In this document: positions 33,383 through 42,852 of the stretch, in pieces
Layout: each line of letters begins with the position of its first letter
How positions within the stretch are numbered: the first letter of the stretch is position 1
From: Erysipelotrichaceae bacterium
GTDB taxonomy: Bacteria > Bacillota_I > Bacilli_A > Erysipelotrichales > Erysipelotrichaceae
Length of the DNA stretch: 64,000 nt
NCBI GenBank assembly: GCA_017432885.1
Contig: JAFRIE010000014.1
Span: 62,001 to 126,000 of the forward strand
Reading direction: 5' to 3'
Translations under genes and position numbers: made by a program
The notes under the pieces: model-generated
Databases searched by the model: none
What the model was told of the DNA's origin: nothing
Seen by the model: the letters and a program-made list of their open reading frames with translations, nothing else

Positions 33383-34342
33383 TTAGTCATTGTGTTTGAA
33401 TGATAAGTTAAGAGCTTGCAGTTTTTCCTTAACTTCCTTAAGCGACTTCTTACCCAGATTTCTAACTCTGCTCATTTCTTCTTCTGTCTTCTGTGTCAGT
33501 TCTTCAACAGTTGAAATACCGGCTCTCTTCAGACAGTTATAAGATCTTACCGTCAGATCCAGATCGTCGATCGACATATTGACTTTCTTGGCGTTTCCTT
33601 CGTTGACATAGTCCTTCATGACGGAATCCATTTCACTGATCTCCGTATCGACTTTAGTCAGCAGATCCAGATGCGAGATCAGGATCTTTGCCGCCAAGGC
33701 AAGTGATTCTTTCGGATTGATAGAACCGTCTGTCCATACTTCCATTGTCAGTTCATCATACTTGGCTGACTGCCCGACACGAGTCGGTTCAACCGTATAA
33801 TTGGCTTTCACAACAGGCGTATAGATCGAATCGGTATAGATCGTACCAATGCCCTGGGATGAACCCTGGTAAAGAAGCTTGTTTTCATCTGCCGAGACAT
33901 AACCTCTACCTTTTCTGGCCAGAAGTTCCATTTCCAGTTCGCCGCCCTGATCCAGATGAGCGATTTCCAGTTCCGGATTGAGGATCTCAACGCCGGCAGG
34001 AAGAATGATGTCTTCTGCCTTGACTGTACATGGGCCTTTGGCCGAAATCCTTAAAGTATATACATCATCATCTGTAATGTCCAGAATCAGACTCTTAATA
34101 TTTAATACGATTAATGTTACATCTTCTCTGACGCCCTTGATCGATGAGAATTCATGGAATACACCATCGATTTTAACGGAATACACTGCGCCGCCAGGTA
34201 AGGATGAAAGCATCGTTCTTCTTAAGGCATTTCCTAAAGTTGTGCCGAAACCTCTTTCTAATGGAGAAATAACAAATCTGCCGTAGTTTTCTGATTCAAC
34301 ATACTCACTTACTTTAAATTTAGGACGTTCAAATTTGTTCAT
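33383..34342 (-). CDS. rpoA: RNA polymerase alpha subunit
   Basis: A 319-residue alpha subunit. The N-terminal dimerisation and beta-binding domain shows FVISPLERGFGTTLGNALRRTMLSSLPG and VHEFSSIKGVREDV-like sequence. The C-terminal DNA/activator-binding domain shows YNCLKRAGISTVEELTQKTEEE and RNLGKKSLKEVKEKL. Length is normal. An AAGGAGGA site precedes the ATG, and it follows rpsK by 11 bases in the alpha part of the operon. Confidence 0.98.
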   Translation of the reverse strand: MNKFERPKFKVSEYVESENYGRFVISPLERGFGTTLGNALRRTMLSSLPGGAVYSVKIDGVFHEFSSIKGVREDVTLIVLNIKSLILDITDDDVYTLRISAKGPCTVKAEDIILPAGVEILNPELEIAHLDQGGELEMELLARKGRGYVSADENKLLYQGSSQGIGTIYTDSIYTPVVKANYTVEPTRVGQSAKYDELTMEVWTDGSINPKESLALAAKILISHLDLLTKVDTEISEMDSVMKDYVNEGNAKKVNMSIDDLDLTVRSYNCLKRAGISTVEELTQKTEEEMSRVRNLGKKSLKEVKEKLQALNLSFKHND

Positions 34343-34353
34343 ATATCTCCTCC

Positions 34354-34749
34354 TTATCCTCTAGGTTTCTTAGGCGGACGACAGCCGTTATGAGGAACAG
34401 GTGTTACATCATTGATGGCTGTGATTTCAAGACCGGCTGTAGACAGCGACCGGATCGCCGCTTCTCTACCAGGTCCAGGTCCTTTAACGTTGACTTCAAC
34501 CTTTTTCATGCCGTGGTCCATTGCCGTCTTTCCTGCAGCTTCAGCTACCAGCTGAGCGGCATACGGAGTAGACTTACGTGAACCTTTATAGCCTAATGCA
34601 CCGGCACTTGACCAGGCAATAACATTGCCTGCTTCATCCGTGATCGTAACGATTGTATTATTGAATGTTGAGTGGACATGTGCAACGCCACTGGCAATAT
34701 TCTTCTTGACACGTCTTTTACGTGTGGTTGTTTTTGCTTTCTGTGCCAT
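34354..34749 (-). CDS. rpsK: 30S ribosomal protein S11
   Basis: A 131-residue platform protein of the small subunit. Signature stretches are [50 protein letters not shown] and the C-terminal [18 protein letters not shown] precedes the ATG. It lies 11 bases after rpsM. Confidence 0.98.
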   Translation of the reverse strand: MAQKAKTTTRKRRVKKNIASGVAHVHSTFNNTIVTITDEAGNVIAWSSAGALGYKGSRKSTPYAAQLVAEAAGKTAMDHGMKKVEVNVKGPGPGREAAIRSLSTAGLEITAINDVTPVPHNGCRPPKKPRG

Positions 34750-34760
34750 TGTTTATCTCC

Positions 34761-35126
34761 TTACTTCTTCTTGTTAGCTACTGTTCTTCTAGGTCCCTTG
34801 CGGGTTCTAGCATTCGTCTTGGTTCTCTGACCTCTTACAGGGAGACCTTTTCTATGTCTGATACCGCGGTAGCAGGCAATTTCCATGAGACGTTTGATGT
34901 TGAGCTGAGTTTCTCTTCTCAGATCGCCTTCAAGCTTGTATTCATCTAAAGACTTACGGATGGCATTCATCTGCTCATCGCTCAGATCTTTTACACGGAT
35001 ATCTTCGCTGATCTTGTTTTCAGCTAATACTTTCTTTGCAGTTGTCAGACCGACACCATAAATGTAAGTCAACGCAATGACAACACGCTTATTATTTGGA
35101 ATATCAACTCCAGCTATACGAGCCAT
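34761..35126 (-). CDS. rpsM: 30S ribosomal protein S13
   Basis: A 121-residue head protein contacting the P-site tRNA and the bridge to the large subunit. It begins [20 protein letters not shown] and shows [12 protein letters not shown] and the C-terminal [26 protein letters not shown] precedes the ATG. It lies 18 bases after rpmJ. Confidence 0.98.
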   Translation of the reverse strand: MARIAGVDIPNNKRVVIALTYIYGVGLTTAKKVLAENKISEDIRVKDLSDEQMNAIRKSLDEYKLEGDLRRETQLNIKRLMEIACYRGIRHRKGLPVRGQRTKTNARTRKGPRRTVANKKK

Positions 35127-35144
35127 TTATTTCTTTCCTCCCCT

Positions 35145-35258
35145 TTATCCTTGTCTCTGTTTGTGTTTAGGGTTTTCACAAATAACCATAACGCGACCTT
35201 TGCGTTTAATCACACGACATTTATCGCACATTGGTTTTACAGATGGTCTTACTTTCAT
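35145..35258 (-). CDS. rpmJ: 50S ribosomal protein L36 (zinc-ribbon form)
   Basis: A 37-residue protein read directly from the reverse strand: it starts [20 protein letters not shown] and ends [11 protein letters not shown]. The CxxC...C...H zinc ligands are intact, so this is the zinc-binding form. AGGAGGG precedes the ATG. The gene sits in its usual place between infA and rpsM. Confidence 0.96.
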   Translation of the reverse strand: MKVRPSVKPMCDKCRVIKRKGRVMVICENPKHKQRQG

Positions 35259-35273
35259 GTTTTCCCTCCTAGA

Positions 35274-35492
35274 CTATTTATGTCTAAACGTTATACGCCC
35301 ACGTGTTAAGTCATAAGGTGAAATCTCTACTGTCACTCGATCACCTGGTAAAATGCGGATGTAATGCATACGGATTTTACCAGAAACGTGAGCCAGGATT
35401 TCGTGACCGTTTTCAAGTTTCACTTTGAATTGTGCATTCGGTAAGGTATCTGTGACCTGACCTTCGATTTCAATTACGTCCTGTTTTGCCAA
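35274..35492 (-). CDS. infA: Translation initiation factor IF-1
   Basis: A 72-residue OB-fold factor that occupies the ribosomal A site during initiation. The start chosen is the TTG at 35492: the protein then begins [20 protein letters not shown], as in other IF-1 proteins, and GGAGG lies 10 bases upstream. A TTG three codons earlier is only about two bases from the GGAGG and would add non-conserved residues. The ribosome binding site lies in the last codons of map. The C-terminus [12 protein letters not shown] is canonical. Confidence 0.95.
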   Translation of the reverse strand: MAKQDVIEIEGQVTDTLPNAQFKVKLENGHEILAHVSGKIRMHYIRILPGDRVTVEISPYDLTRGRITFRHK

Positions 35493-35497
35493 ATAGT

Positions 35498-36250
35498 TCA
35501 ATCCTCCTTTGTCAGTATTCGATATCCATCGTCCGTGATTGCCACGGTGTGTTCATAATGCGCTGCCCAGGAATGATCATAACTTTTCACACCCCAGCCA
35601 TCCGGCAGCGTGTAGCACTTCGGTGAACCCATGAATACCATCGGTTCAACGGCAATGCACATTCCCTTTTTCAACAGAGCCATCGTACCCGGTTTTCCGA
35701 CATTCGGAACATAAGGATCTTCATGAACGCTTCTTCCGATCCCGTGTCCGGTATAGTCTGCCGGAAGTCCGAAGCCGAACGACTCGACATAAGTCTGAAT
35801 GGCATTCGACACATCACCTACATGATTTCCCGGTTTCACCTGTTCCAGTCCGATATATAAAGCTTTTTCCGTTACTTCCAGAAGCTTTAAGACTTTCGGA
35901 TCAGTAACATTTCCCACCGTATAGGTCCATCCTGAATCACCGTGATAGCCTTTGTAACAGGCTCCTACATCAACGGTTATGATATCGCCGTCTTTCAGGA
36001 TCGTATGATCAGGGATCCCGTGCACCAGCATGTCGTTGACCGACGTGCATACGGCACATGGGAAACCCTGATAGTTTTTAAATGACGGGGTAGCACCGTT
36101 CTCGCGGATCACTTCTTCAGCGATCCGGTTGATCTCTAAGGTTGAAATACCTGGTCGGATAATCTCTGCCATCTTCTTATGAACTTTCGCGACAATGCTT
36201 CCGGCAATGTCCATCAGTTCAATTTCCCGCGGAGACTTGATTGAAATCAT
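35498..36250 (-). CDS. map: Methionine aminopeptidase, type I
   Basis: A 250-residue dimetal enzyme removing the initiator methionine. Metal ligands appear in [42 protein letters not shown] and [16 protein letters not shown]. It starts within the adk stop (TGATG) and ends 5 bases before the infA start. Its position between adk and infA is the standard Firmicutes arrangement. Confidence 0.98.
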   Translation of the reverse strand: MISIKSPREIELMDIAGSIVAKVHKKMAEIIRPGISTLEINRIAEEVIRENGATPSFKNYQGFPCAVCTSVNDMLVHGIPDHTILKDGDIITVDVGACYKGYHGDSGWTYTVGNVTDPKVLKLLEVTEKALYIGLEQVKPGNHVGDVSNAIQTYVESFGFGLPADYTGHGIGRSVHEDPYVPNVGKPGTMALLKKGMCIAVEPMVFMGSPKCYTLPDGWGVKSYDHSWAAHYEHTVAITDDGYRILTKED

Positions 36251-36900
36251 CAGTACAACCCTTCCAAGATGTTTTTTGTATCCTCATACACTTCGTCCTT
36301 CGATTTCGAAGCATCGACAGTTCTGACGATACCCATCTTTTCATAATACTCAATGACAGGCTGAGTATTCTTGTGATATTCCTCCAGTCTGACTTTCAGA
36401 CTATCCGGATTATCATCTTTTCTTTGCATAAGACTGCCGCCGCACTTATCACAGATGCCCTCAACTTTAGAAGGCTTGTAATAAATGTTGTAGATCTCAC
36501 CGCAGTCAGGACACAATCTTCTGCCTGTGATCCTTTTCATCAGATCTTCATCATCGATTTCCATATTGATCACACAGTCCACCTTTTTCCCAAGCTGTTT
36601 CAGGATCTCGTCGAGATCGACTGCCTGATTCTTTGTCCGCGGATAACCGTCGAACAGGAATCCGGCATCTACATCGTCCCTGGAAAGCCTCTCCACGATA
36701 ATGTCGTGAATTACTTCATCCGGAACGAGTTCCCCTCTGTTCATATATCCTTGAGCCTGAAGGCCGACAGGTGTACCGTTCTTTACCGCTTCTCTAAGCA
36801 TATCGCCTGTTGAAACATGAACCAGTTCATAGTCATTAATGATTCGATCCGATACCGTACCTTTACCGGCACCGGGAGCACCGATTATCAGAAGATTCAT
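36250..36900 (-). CDS. adk: Adenylate kinase (zinc-lid form)
   Basis: A 216-residue enzyme interconverting ATP + AMP and 2 ADP. The P-loop is LLIIGAPGAGKGTVSDRI, the AMP site includes STGDMLREAVKNGT and FLFDGYPRTKNQA, and the LID holds a four-cysteine zinc site (CPDC ... CDKC). The P-loop has GTVS where many have GTQA, a mild variation. AGGAGG precedes the ATG, 9 bases after secY. Confidence 0.98.
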   Translation of the reverse strand: MNLLIIGAPGAGKGTVSDRIINDYELVHVSTGDMLREAVKNGTPVGLQAQGYMNRGELVPDEVIHDIIVERLSRDDVDAGFLFDGYPRTKNQAVDLDEILKQLGKKVDCVINMEIDDEDLMKRITGRRLCPDCGEIYNIYYKPSKVEGICDKCGGSLMQRKDDNPDSLKVRLEEYHKNTQPVIEYYEKMGIVRTVDASKSKDEVYEDTKNILEGLY

Positions 36901-36909
36901 TCCTACCTC

Positions 36910-38196
36910 CTATTTTCCGACAAAACTCTTATACTGTTTTGAAGTCAGTTGAGACTTTAACTGCTTGATCGTATCCATCGCTACACCGACGACGATGATA
37001 ATACCTGTACCGCCGACAGCTGCACGCTGTGACAGACCGGTAAGATTTGATACGACGTACGGTAATACTGCGATGAAAGTCAGCAGCAGAGCACCCAAGA
37101 CCGTGATCCTGTTCAGAACTTTCGAAACATAGTTCTTGGTTTCTGTTCCAGGTCTTACTCCCGGAATATACTGTCCGTTCTTGCCCAGGTCATCCGCCAT
37201 CTTCTGCGGATCAATCGTCAGATTGGTGTAGAAGAAGGTAAACAGAATGATCAGGAAGGCATAGAAGCACAGGAACCATGGGCTGGTAAAGTCACAGATC
37301 TTCTGCAGCCAGTTGTAGGCATCTTGGTTGACCCAGGAAGCAATGATCTGAGGTCCCTGGATCAGCGATGACGCGAAGATAACAGGAACGACAGAAGCCG
37401 AGTTGATCTTTAACGGCAGATGGTTCAGATCGCCTTTGGTCTTGTTTAAGGCTCTTGAAGAAGACTGCTGGATCGGGATCCTTCTTTCCGACATCTGCAT
37501 CAGTACAACCAGTACGATAATCGCCACATACATGACACAGTAGGCAATGAAGCCACCCATGCCAAGCTTAGAAGTAGCGTTTTCACCCAGGAAAGTCTCA
37601 TAGACCGTCCGGAAGGTCGTAGGCATGTCTGCAACGATACCGGCGAAGATGATCATTGAAGTACCGTTTCCGATACCCTTGGATGTGATCTGATCAGCAA
37701 GCCACAGCAGGAACATCGTACCGGCAGTAAAGATAACGGAAATATACAGATAAGATGTAAATCCCGGATTATCAATAAAGTTGTAGCCAGCATATGCTCT
37801 GTCGAGATACTGGACGATGAAGTAGCCCTGTACGAGAGCCATGACAACACCCAGATATCTGGTAATACGGTCCATCTGCTGACGGCCTTTCTTGCCGGAT
37901 TTTGCCATCTCCGCCAGGGCAGGAATGATATCCATAGCCAGCAGTTCAATAATGATGCTGGCAGTGATATAAGGGCCTACACCCAGAGAGAAGATCGACA
38001 TCTGTTCGATGGAACCGCCGCCCAGAACGCTCATCATGTTCAGCAGAGAGTTGGCACTTAATTTAATAATCGAAGTGTTGACACCCGGAGCCGGAATGGA
38101 TGAACCCAGACGGAAGATAAACAGAATAAACAGTGTAAACAGCAGTTTCTTTCTAATATCCTTGTTTTTGAGAAAATCTATAAATGTTTTAAACAT
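36910..38196 (-). CDS. secY: Protein translocase subunit SecY
   Basis: A 428-residue protein with ten membrane helices forming the Sec channel. Early FILFIFRLGSSIPAPGVNT, YFIVQYLDR-type loops, LNHLPLKINSASVVPVIFASSL and the C-terminal GVRPGTETKNYVSKVLNRITVLG plus GTGIIIVVGVAMDTIKQL are diagnostic. The ATG overlaps the rplO stop by one base and GAGGTGATC precedes it. Length is normal. Confidence 0.98.
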   Translation of the reverse strand: MFKTFIDFLKNKDIRKKLLFTLFILFIFRLGSSIPAPGVNTSIIKLSANSLLNMMSVLGGGSIEQMSIFSLGVGPYITASIIIELLAMDIIPALAEMAKSGKKGRQQMDRITRYLGVVMALVQGYFIVQYLDRAYAGYNFIDNPGFTSYLYISVIFTAGTMFLLWLADQITSKGIGNGTSMIIFAGIVADMPTTFRTVYETFLGENATSKLGMGGFIAYCVMYVAIIVLVVLMQMSERRIPIQQSSSRALNKTKGDLNHLPLKINSASVVPVIFASSLIQGPQIIASWVNQDAYNWLQKICDFTSPWFLCFYAFLIILFTFFYTNLTIDPQKMADDLGKNGQYIPGVRPGTETKNYVSKVLNRITVLGALLLTFIAVLPYVVSNLTGLSQRAAVGGTGIIIVVGVAMDTIKQLKSQLTSKQYKSFVGK

Positions 38197-38636
38197 TAGA
38201 TCACCTCAACTTTGCCGCCTGCCTTTTCAATAGCAGCCTGAGCACTCTTGGAAATCTTATGGCAGGAAACATTGAGTTTCTTTTCCAGTTTTCCGTTGCC
38301 CAGCACTTTGATACCGTCAAGCTGCTTTCTGACGATACCTGCCTGCTTCAACAGTTCAGGAGTGACAGCAGTTCCTTCTTCAAAGCGGTTTAGATCGCTC
38401 AAATTCACTACTGCATATTCCACGCGGTTGAAGTTGGTGAAGCCTCTCTTCGGCATGGACTTGAAGAACGGAGTCTGGCCGCCTTCAAAACCGATTGCAA
38501 CACCGCCACCGGATCTGGCATTCTGACCCTTGTGGCCTTTTCCGGCAGTTTTGCCCTGGCCTGAGCCTTGGCCTCTGCCTAATCTTTTTGTCGTGTGTCT
38601 TGCACCTTCGTTGTATTTCATTTCATGTAAGTTCAT
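38196..38636 (-). CDS. rplO: 50S ribosomal protein L15
   Basis: A 146-residue assembly protein of the large subunit. The start at 38636 gives [20 protein letters not shown] with GGAGGT 5 bases upstream; an earlier ATG lacks a ribosome binding site. The glycine/arginine-rich [20 protein letters not shown] segment and [17 protein letters not shown] are typical. It directly follows rpsE; rpmD (L30), usually in between, is absent. Confidence 0.97.
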   Translation of the reverse strand: MNLHEMKYNEGARHTTKRLGRGQGSGQGKTAGKGHKGQNARSGGGVAIGFEGGQTPFFKSMPKRGFTNFNRVEYAVVNLSDLNRFEEGTAVTPELLKQAGIVRKQLDGIKVLGNGKLEKKLNVSCHKISKSAQAAIEKAGGKVEVI

Positions 38637-38646
38637 AAGACACCTC

Positions 38647-39201
38647 CTATCGTACTTCTTCAACCTTCATGCCACGCAGTTTGGCAACGGAATTAACTGT
38701 CTTTAATTCATTTAATGCCTTCATTGTTGCATGTACCTGGTTGATAGGTGTACGTGAACCGACACACTTGGTAATAACATCGGTTGCACCTGCAAGTTCG
38801 AGAATGGCACGAACGACGCCGCCGGCAACGATACCTGTACCCTGGGCAGCCGGTCTTAATACGACTTCACCTGCTCCGTATCTGCCTGTCGTTGCATGCG
38901 GAATGGTTCTGTAACCATCTACCAGTGGAATTCTTTTAACGTTTTTCTTTGCTGCTTCAGATGCTTTTCTGATTGCATCAGGGACTTCATTTGCCTTGCC
39001 TAAAGCATAACCTACTCTGCCTTTCTTATCACCGACTACCACGATCGCAGCGAATCTCATTCTGCGGCCGCCCTTAACGGTCTTGGAAATACGGTTGATC
39101 TGAACGACACGTTCTTCGAATTCTTTAACTTCTCGGTTAAATCTTCTGTTGTTGTTAGGTCTTCTGTTTTCTCTCTTGTTATCTTTGTTTGTATTTTCCA
39201 T
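38647..39201 (-). CDS. rpsE: 30S ribosomal protein S5
   Basis: A 184-residue accuracy-related protein. A basic, asparagine-rich N-terminal extension of ~25 residues precedes [20 protein letters not shown]. The core continues with [18 protein letters not shown], then [20 protein letters not shown] and [15 protein letters not shown]. It lies 10 bases after rplR and 10 before rplO. Confidence 0.97.
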   Translation of the reverse strand: MENTNKDNKRENRRPNNNRRFNREVKEFEERVVQINRISKTVKGGRRMRFAAIVVVGDKKGRVGYALGKANEVPDAIRKASEAAKKNVKRIPLVDGYRTIPHATTGRYGAGEVVLRPAAQGTGIVAGGVVRAILELAGATDVITKCVGSRTPINQVHATMKALNELKTVNSVAKLRGMKVEEVR

Positions 39202-39211
39202 AGTATAACTC

Positions 39212-39568
39212 CTAGAATTTCAGGCCAGCTTCTCTAGCTGCTTCAGCAAGCGCCTTCACACGGCCGTGATAGATATATCCGCCGCGGTCAAAGCATACGT
39301 TTTCAATTCCCTTTTCTAAAGCTCTCTCAGCAAGTTTCGTTCCAACTGTCTTGGCGGCTTCCACATTACCGCCGTTTTCCAGTTTCAGTTCAACAGATGA
39401 ACAGGAAACCAGAGTGTTACCTTTTTCATCATCGATGATCTGCGCATGAATATGGGCATTTGAACGGTATACGTTCAGACGTGGGCATTCAGCAGTACCG
39501 ATAACTTTATTTCTAATACGTTCATGACGTCTCTGACGTGCCTTGTTTTTATCCTGTTTAGAATACAT
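39212..39568 (-). CDS. rplR: 50S ribosomal protein L18
   Basis: A 118-residue 5S rRNA-binding protein. It shows [37 protein letters not shown] and the C-terminal [19 protein letters not shown]. Standard spacing within the spc cluster (21 bases after rplF). Confidence 0.97.
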   Translation of the reverse strand: MYSKQDKNKARQRRHERIRNKVIGTAECPRLNVYRSNAHIHAQIIDDEKGNTLVSCSSVELKLENGGNVEAAKTVGTKLAERALEKGIENVCFDRGGYIYHGRVKALAEAAREAGLKF

Positions 39569-39589
39569 ATCTTTACTCCTTTCCCACTA

Positions 39590-40132
39590 TTAAGCCGCAG
39601 CCGTCTTGCCTTCCTTATGGGCAACCTTTTCACCCTTGTACCTGATACCCTTGCCTTTGTAAGGTTCAGGCTTACGGAAGCCTCTGATCTGAGCGGCAGC
39701 TTCGCCTACTCTCTGCTTATCGATGCCGGATACGATGATCGTCGTTGGATTCGGCGTTTCAATCGTAAGTCCGTCTTCTACATCAAAATTGATCTCGTGT
39801 GAATAACCCAGGTTCAGGTTCAGCACATTGCCTTTCATTTCTGCCCTGTAACCGATACCGACGATTTCAAGTGTCTTCTTGAAACCTTCCGTCGTACCGA
39901 CGATCATATTATGAAGCAGTGCTCTTGTCGTACCATGAAGCTGTTTCGTAGTTTTCGCTTCATTCGCTCTCTTGCAGTTTACTTCAGCACCTTCGACCTT
40001 GATGTCGATCAGCGGGCTGAACTGACGTGATAAAGTTCCTTTAGGACCTTTTACCGTCACCTCATTGCTGTCAGATACGTTGACTTCGCATCCGGCAGGA
40101 ATGGTAATCGTTTTATTCCCGATACGTGACAT
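39590..40132 (-). CDS. rplF: 50S ribosomal protein L6
   Basis: A 180-residue protein near the GTPase-associated region. It begins MSRIGNKTITIPAGCEVNVS, and shows HGTTRALLHNMIVGTTEGF, GIGYRAEMKG and the C-terminal EPYKGKGIRYKGEKVAHKEG. GGAG precedes the ATG, 19 bases after rpsH. Confidence 0.98.
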   Translation of the reverse strand: MSRIGNKTITIPAGCEVNVSDSNEVTVKGPKGTLSRQFSPLIDIKVEGAEVNCKRANEAKTTKQLHGTTRALLHNMIVGTTEGFKKTLEIVGIGYRAEMKGNVLNLNLGYSHEINFDVEDGLTIETPNPTTIIVSGIDKQRVGEAAAQIRGFRKPEPYKGKGIRYKGEKVAHKEGKTAAA

Positions 40133-40151
40133 ATGTTTCTCCTTATTCTAA

Positions 40152-40553
40152 TTACCACACGTAGGCAACGACTTCACCGCCCAGATGCGCTTTTCTCGCG
40201 TCGCGGTCCGTCATCAGGCCTTTAGATGTAGATATGATTGCGATGCCTAAACCGTTCAGTACTCTAGGAATATTGTCGCCCTTGGCATATACTCTTAAAC
40301 CCGGTTTAGAGATCCTCTTCAGACCGGAGATAACTCTCTGCTTGTCCGGTCCGTATTTCAGTTCGATCGTAATGATCTTGTCTTTTGCACTGTCGCCTTC
40401 GACACTGTAGTTGTCGATGTAGCCTTCCTGTTTCAGGATACGGGCAATTTCGATTTTCATCTTGCTTGATGGAATTACTACGGTATCATGTTCGGCACTT
40501 AAACCGTTTCTGATTCTCGTAAGCATATCAGCAATCGGATCTGTCATACTCAT
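40152..40553 (-). CDS. rpsH: 30S ribosomal protein S8
   Basis: A 133-residue platform protein and, in many bacteria, the repressor of the spc operon. It shows [20 protein letters not shown], the [13 protein letters not shown] core and the C-terminal [25 protein letters not shown] lies 11 bases before the ATG; a second ATG two codons later is possible. Confidence 0.97.
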   Translation of the reverse strand: MSMTDPIADMLTRIRNGLSAEHDTVVIPSSKMKIEIARILKQEGYIDNYSVEGDSAKDKIITIELKYGPDKQRVISGLKRISKPGLRVYAKGDNIPRVLNGLGIAIISTSKGLMTDRDARKAHLGGEVVAYVW

Positions 40554-40569
40554 TTCTCATTACCCTCCT

Positions 40570-40755
40570 TTACCAGCTGGCCTTCTTGACGCCAGGGATC
40601 TGGCCTTTGTAAGCCAGTTCTCTGAAGCAGATACGGCACAGTTTATATTTTCTTAATACAGAATGCGGCCTTCCGCATCTTTCACATCTTGTGTAAGCTC
40701 TGGAAGAGAACTTAGCAGGACGATGTGCTTTTACTTTCATTGATGTCTTTGCCAT
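40570..40755 (-). CDS. rpsN: 30S ribosomal protein S14, zinc-binding type
   Basis: A 61-residue type Z S14. The zinc ribbon is [20 protein letters not shown] (two CxxC pairs) and the C-terminus is [13 protein letters not shown]. The start at 40755 gives [11 protein letters not shown] with GGGAG upstream; the longer reading upstream lacks support. Its position after rplE is canonical. Confidence 0.96.
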   Translation of the reverse strand: MAKTSMKVKAHRPAKFSSRAYTRCERCGRPHSVLRKYKLCRICFRELAYKGQIPGVKKASW

Positions 40756-40768
40756 GTGTTCTCCCTTC

Positions 40769-41308
40769 CTACTTCGCAAACGGCATGCCAAGTTCTGTTA
40801 AGAGTTCCTTGGCTTCTTCATTTGTCTTGGCTGTGGTAACGATAACGATATCCATACCACGTACCTTGCTTACCTTATCGTATTCGATTTCCGGGAAGAT
40901 GATCTGTTCCCTGATACCTAAAGTGTAGTTTCCTCTTCCGTCGAAAGCAGTATTGCTTACGCCTCTGAAGTCTCTGACTCTTGGCAAAGAGATATTGATC
41001 AGCTTGTCCAGGAATTCATACATTCTTTCGCCTCTGAGCGTTACTTTACAACCAATCGGTGTATTTTCTCTCAGTTTGAAGTTGGCGATGGATTTTTTGG
41101 CCTTGGTGATGACCGGCTTCTGGCCGGAGATCATCGTCAGATCAGCTACTGCATCTTCAAGCTGTTTTGGCTCGGATACAGCTTCACCGACACCCATATT
41201 GATAACGATCTTCGCTACTTTTGGGCATTCCATTGTGGAAGAATACGCATGTTTCTTGATCAGTGCGGGTTTGATTTCCTTTACATATCTTTCCTGTAAA
41301 CGATTCAT
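40769..41308 (-). CDS. rplE: 50S ribosomal protein L5
   Basis: A 179-residue 5S rRNA- and tRNA-contacting protein. It shows [51 protein letters not shown] and [20 protein letters not shown]. It overlaps the rplX stop by one base (TAATG), so it is translationally coupled. Confidence 0.98.
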   Translation of the reverse strand: MNRLQERYVKEIKPALIKKHAYSSTMECPKVAKIVINMGVGEAVSEPKQLEDAVADLTMISGQKPVITKAKKSIANFKLRENTPIGCKVTLRGERMYEFLDKLINISLPRVRDFRGVSNTAFDGRGNYTLGIREQIIFPEIEYDKVSKVRGMDIVIVTTAKTNEEAKELLTELGMPFAK

Positions 41309-41580
41309 TATTTCTTAGCCCCCTTTGCATTCTTCTTCTTAGCTGACTTCTTGTCTTTCTTGGTATCGACAAGCTTTACATTGGAAACGCTGATCGGTAA
41401 TTCCTTGTCAATGATTCCGCCGTCAGGGTTGGCGTTGGAAGGCTTGCTGTGTTTCTTAACGACATTGACACCTTCAACGATAACTCTGTTGGATCTAGGA
41501 AGTGCAGCTACTACTTCAGCAACAACACCCTTGTCATCTCCAGCGATAACTTTTACTTTGTCACCTTTTTTGATTTTCAT
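41308..41580 (-). CDS. rplX: 50S ribosomal protein L24
   Basis: A 90-residue assembly initiator with a KOW motif ([18 protein letters not shown]) and [15 protein letters not shown]. The tail is short and lysine-rich ([17 protein letters not shown]), shorter than the ~105-residue Bacillus form and lacking its C-terminal zinc-like part. Confidence 0.96.
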   Translation of the reverse strand: MKIKKGDKVKVIAGDDKGVVAEVVAALPRSNRVIVEGVNVVKKHSKPSNANPDGGIIDKELPISVSNVKLVDTKKDKKSAKKKNAKGAKK

Positions 41581-41590
41581 AGTTGTCCTC

Positions 41591-41959
41591 CTATAATACT
41601 TCTGATGCCAAGGAAACGATCTTCATGTATTCCTTGTCACGCAGTTCTCTGGCAACAGGGCCAAAGATACGTGTTCCCAGCGGAGTCTTGTCATCCTTAA
41701 TAATGACAGCAGCATTATCATCAAACTTGATGAAGGAACCGTTTTCTCTTCTCAGACCGTATTTTGTCCGAACGATAACAGCCTTTACGACCTGACCCTT
41801 TTTTGCCGTACCACCAGGCGTAGCGTCCTTAACGGTACAGACGACTACATCGCCGATGTTCGCATATTTTCTTCTTGAACCACCTAAGCAGCGGATAACC
41901 AGCAGTTCTTTTGCACCGGTATTATCAGCAACTTTTAATCTAGCTTCAGTACTTATCAT
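41591..41959 (-). CDS. rplN: 50S ribosomal protein L14
   Basis: A 122-residue protein at the subunit interface. The start at 41959 gives [20 protein letters not shown] with GGAGGA upstream; a longer reading adds an unlikely N-terminus. The C-terminal [20 protein letters not shown] is canonical. Confidence 0.97.
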   Translation of the reverse strand: MISTEARLKVADNTGAKELLVIRCLGGSRRKYANIGDVVVCTVKDATPGGTAKKGQVVKAVIVRTKYGLRRENGSFIKFDDNAAVIIKDDKTPLGTRIFGPVARELRDKEYMKIVSLASEVL

Positions 41960-41969
41960 ATCGGTCCTC

Positions 41970-42230
41970 CTACAGAATAACTGCCTTCTCAACTACCTTT
42001 ACCAGGCGGAAGTGAACTTCCTTGCTCAGGTTTCTGGTTTCCATGATTTCAACCGTGTCACCGACATGGGCTTCATTGTTTTCATCACGTACTTTAAACT
42101 TTCTGGTAAACTTTGTTCCTTTACCATATAAAGGATGGTTCTTCTTTTCATTGATGGCAACAACGATCGTCTTTTCCATCTTATCCGAAGTAACGACACC
42201 CGTTAACGTTCTACGTGTTGTTCTTTCCAT
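41970..42230 (-). CDS. rpsQ: 30S ribosomal protein S17
   Basis: An 86-residue early-assembly protein. It shows [40 protein letters not shown] and [20 protein letters not shown]. It lies 3 bases after rpmC. Confidence 0.97.
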   Translation of the reverse strand: MERTTRRTLTGVVTSDKMEKTIVVAINEKKNHPLYGKGTKFTRKFKVRDENNEAHVGDTVEIMETRNLSKEVHFRLVKVVEKAVIL

Positions 42231-42233
42231 TTG

Positions 42234-42437
42234 TTAACCCTCCTTTACTTCACTTTCTCTTTCATGTAATACAGTCAATACTCTGGCAATTGACTTCTTT
42301 AATTCTCTGATACGCATTGGATTCTCGATGGAACCTGTAGCTCTGGCAAATCTAAGGTCGAATAGTTCGACTTTCATCTCTTCCAGACTTTTCTTAAGTT
42401 CATCAGAAGATTTTTCTCTAACTTCTTTAATGTTCAT
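42234..42437 (-). CDS. rpmC: 50S ribosomal protein L29
   Basis: A 67-residue helical hairpin protein near the exit tunnel. It begins MNIKEVREKSSDELKKSLEE and continues with LFDLRFARATGSIENPMRIR. Two bases separate it from rplP. Confidence 0.97.
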   Translation of the reverse strand: MNIKEVREKSSDELKKSLEEMKVELFDLRFARATGSIENPMRIRELKKSIARVLTVLHERESEVKEG

Positions 42438-42439
42438 AA

Positions 42440-42850
42440 CTATTCACCTTTCTTAATAAATTTCGCTTTGACAGGCAGCTTGTTCTGGCCGAGTCTTAAC
42501 GCTTCTCTGGCAACCGCTTCATCAACGCCGCCGATCTCGAACATGACTCTGCCTTTCTGAACGACTGCTACCCAGCCTTCAGGAGCGCCCTTACCGGATC
42601 CCATACGTACTTCCAGAGGTTTCTTTGTTTTCGCCATCTGCGGGAAGATCTTGATCCAGACCTGACCGCCACGGTTCATATATCTGGTCATGGCAACACG
42701 GGCTGCCTCGATCTGATTTGATGAGACATAGCCGCCTTCCATGGCAACCAGACCGTATTCGCCGAACACGACTTCTCTGCCGGCTTTTGACTTACCTTCG
42801 TAACTCAGACGATGAGGACGACGATATTTTGTTCTTTTAGGCATTAACAT
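42440..42850 (-). CDS. rplP: 50S ribosomal protein L16
   Basis: A 136-residue protein near the A-site tRNA. It starts [20 protein letters not shown], like other Firmicutes L16, and shows [40 protein letters not shown] and [19 protein letters not shown] lies 13 bases upstream within the rpsC end. Confidence 0.97.
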   Translation of the reverse strand: MLMPKRTKYRRPHRLSYEGKSKAGREVVFGEYGLVAMEGGYVSSNQIEAARVAMTRYMNRGGQVWIKIFPQMAKTKKPLEVRMGSGKGAPEGWVAVVQKGRVMFEIGGVDEAVAREALRLGQNKLPVKAKFIKKGE

Positions 42851-42852
42851 AA

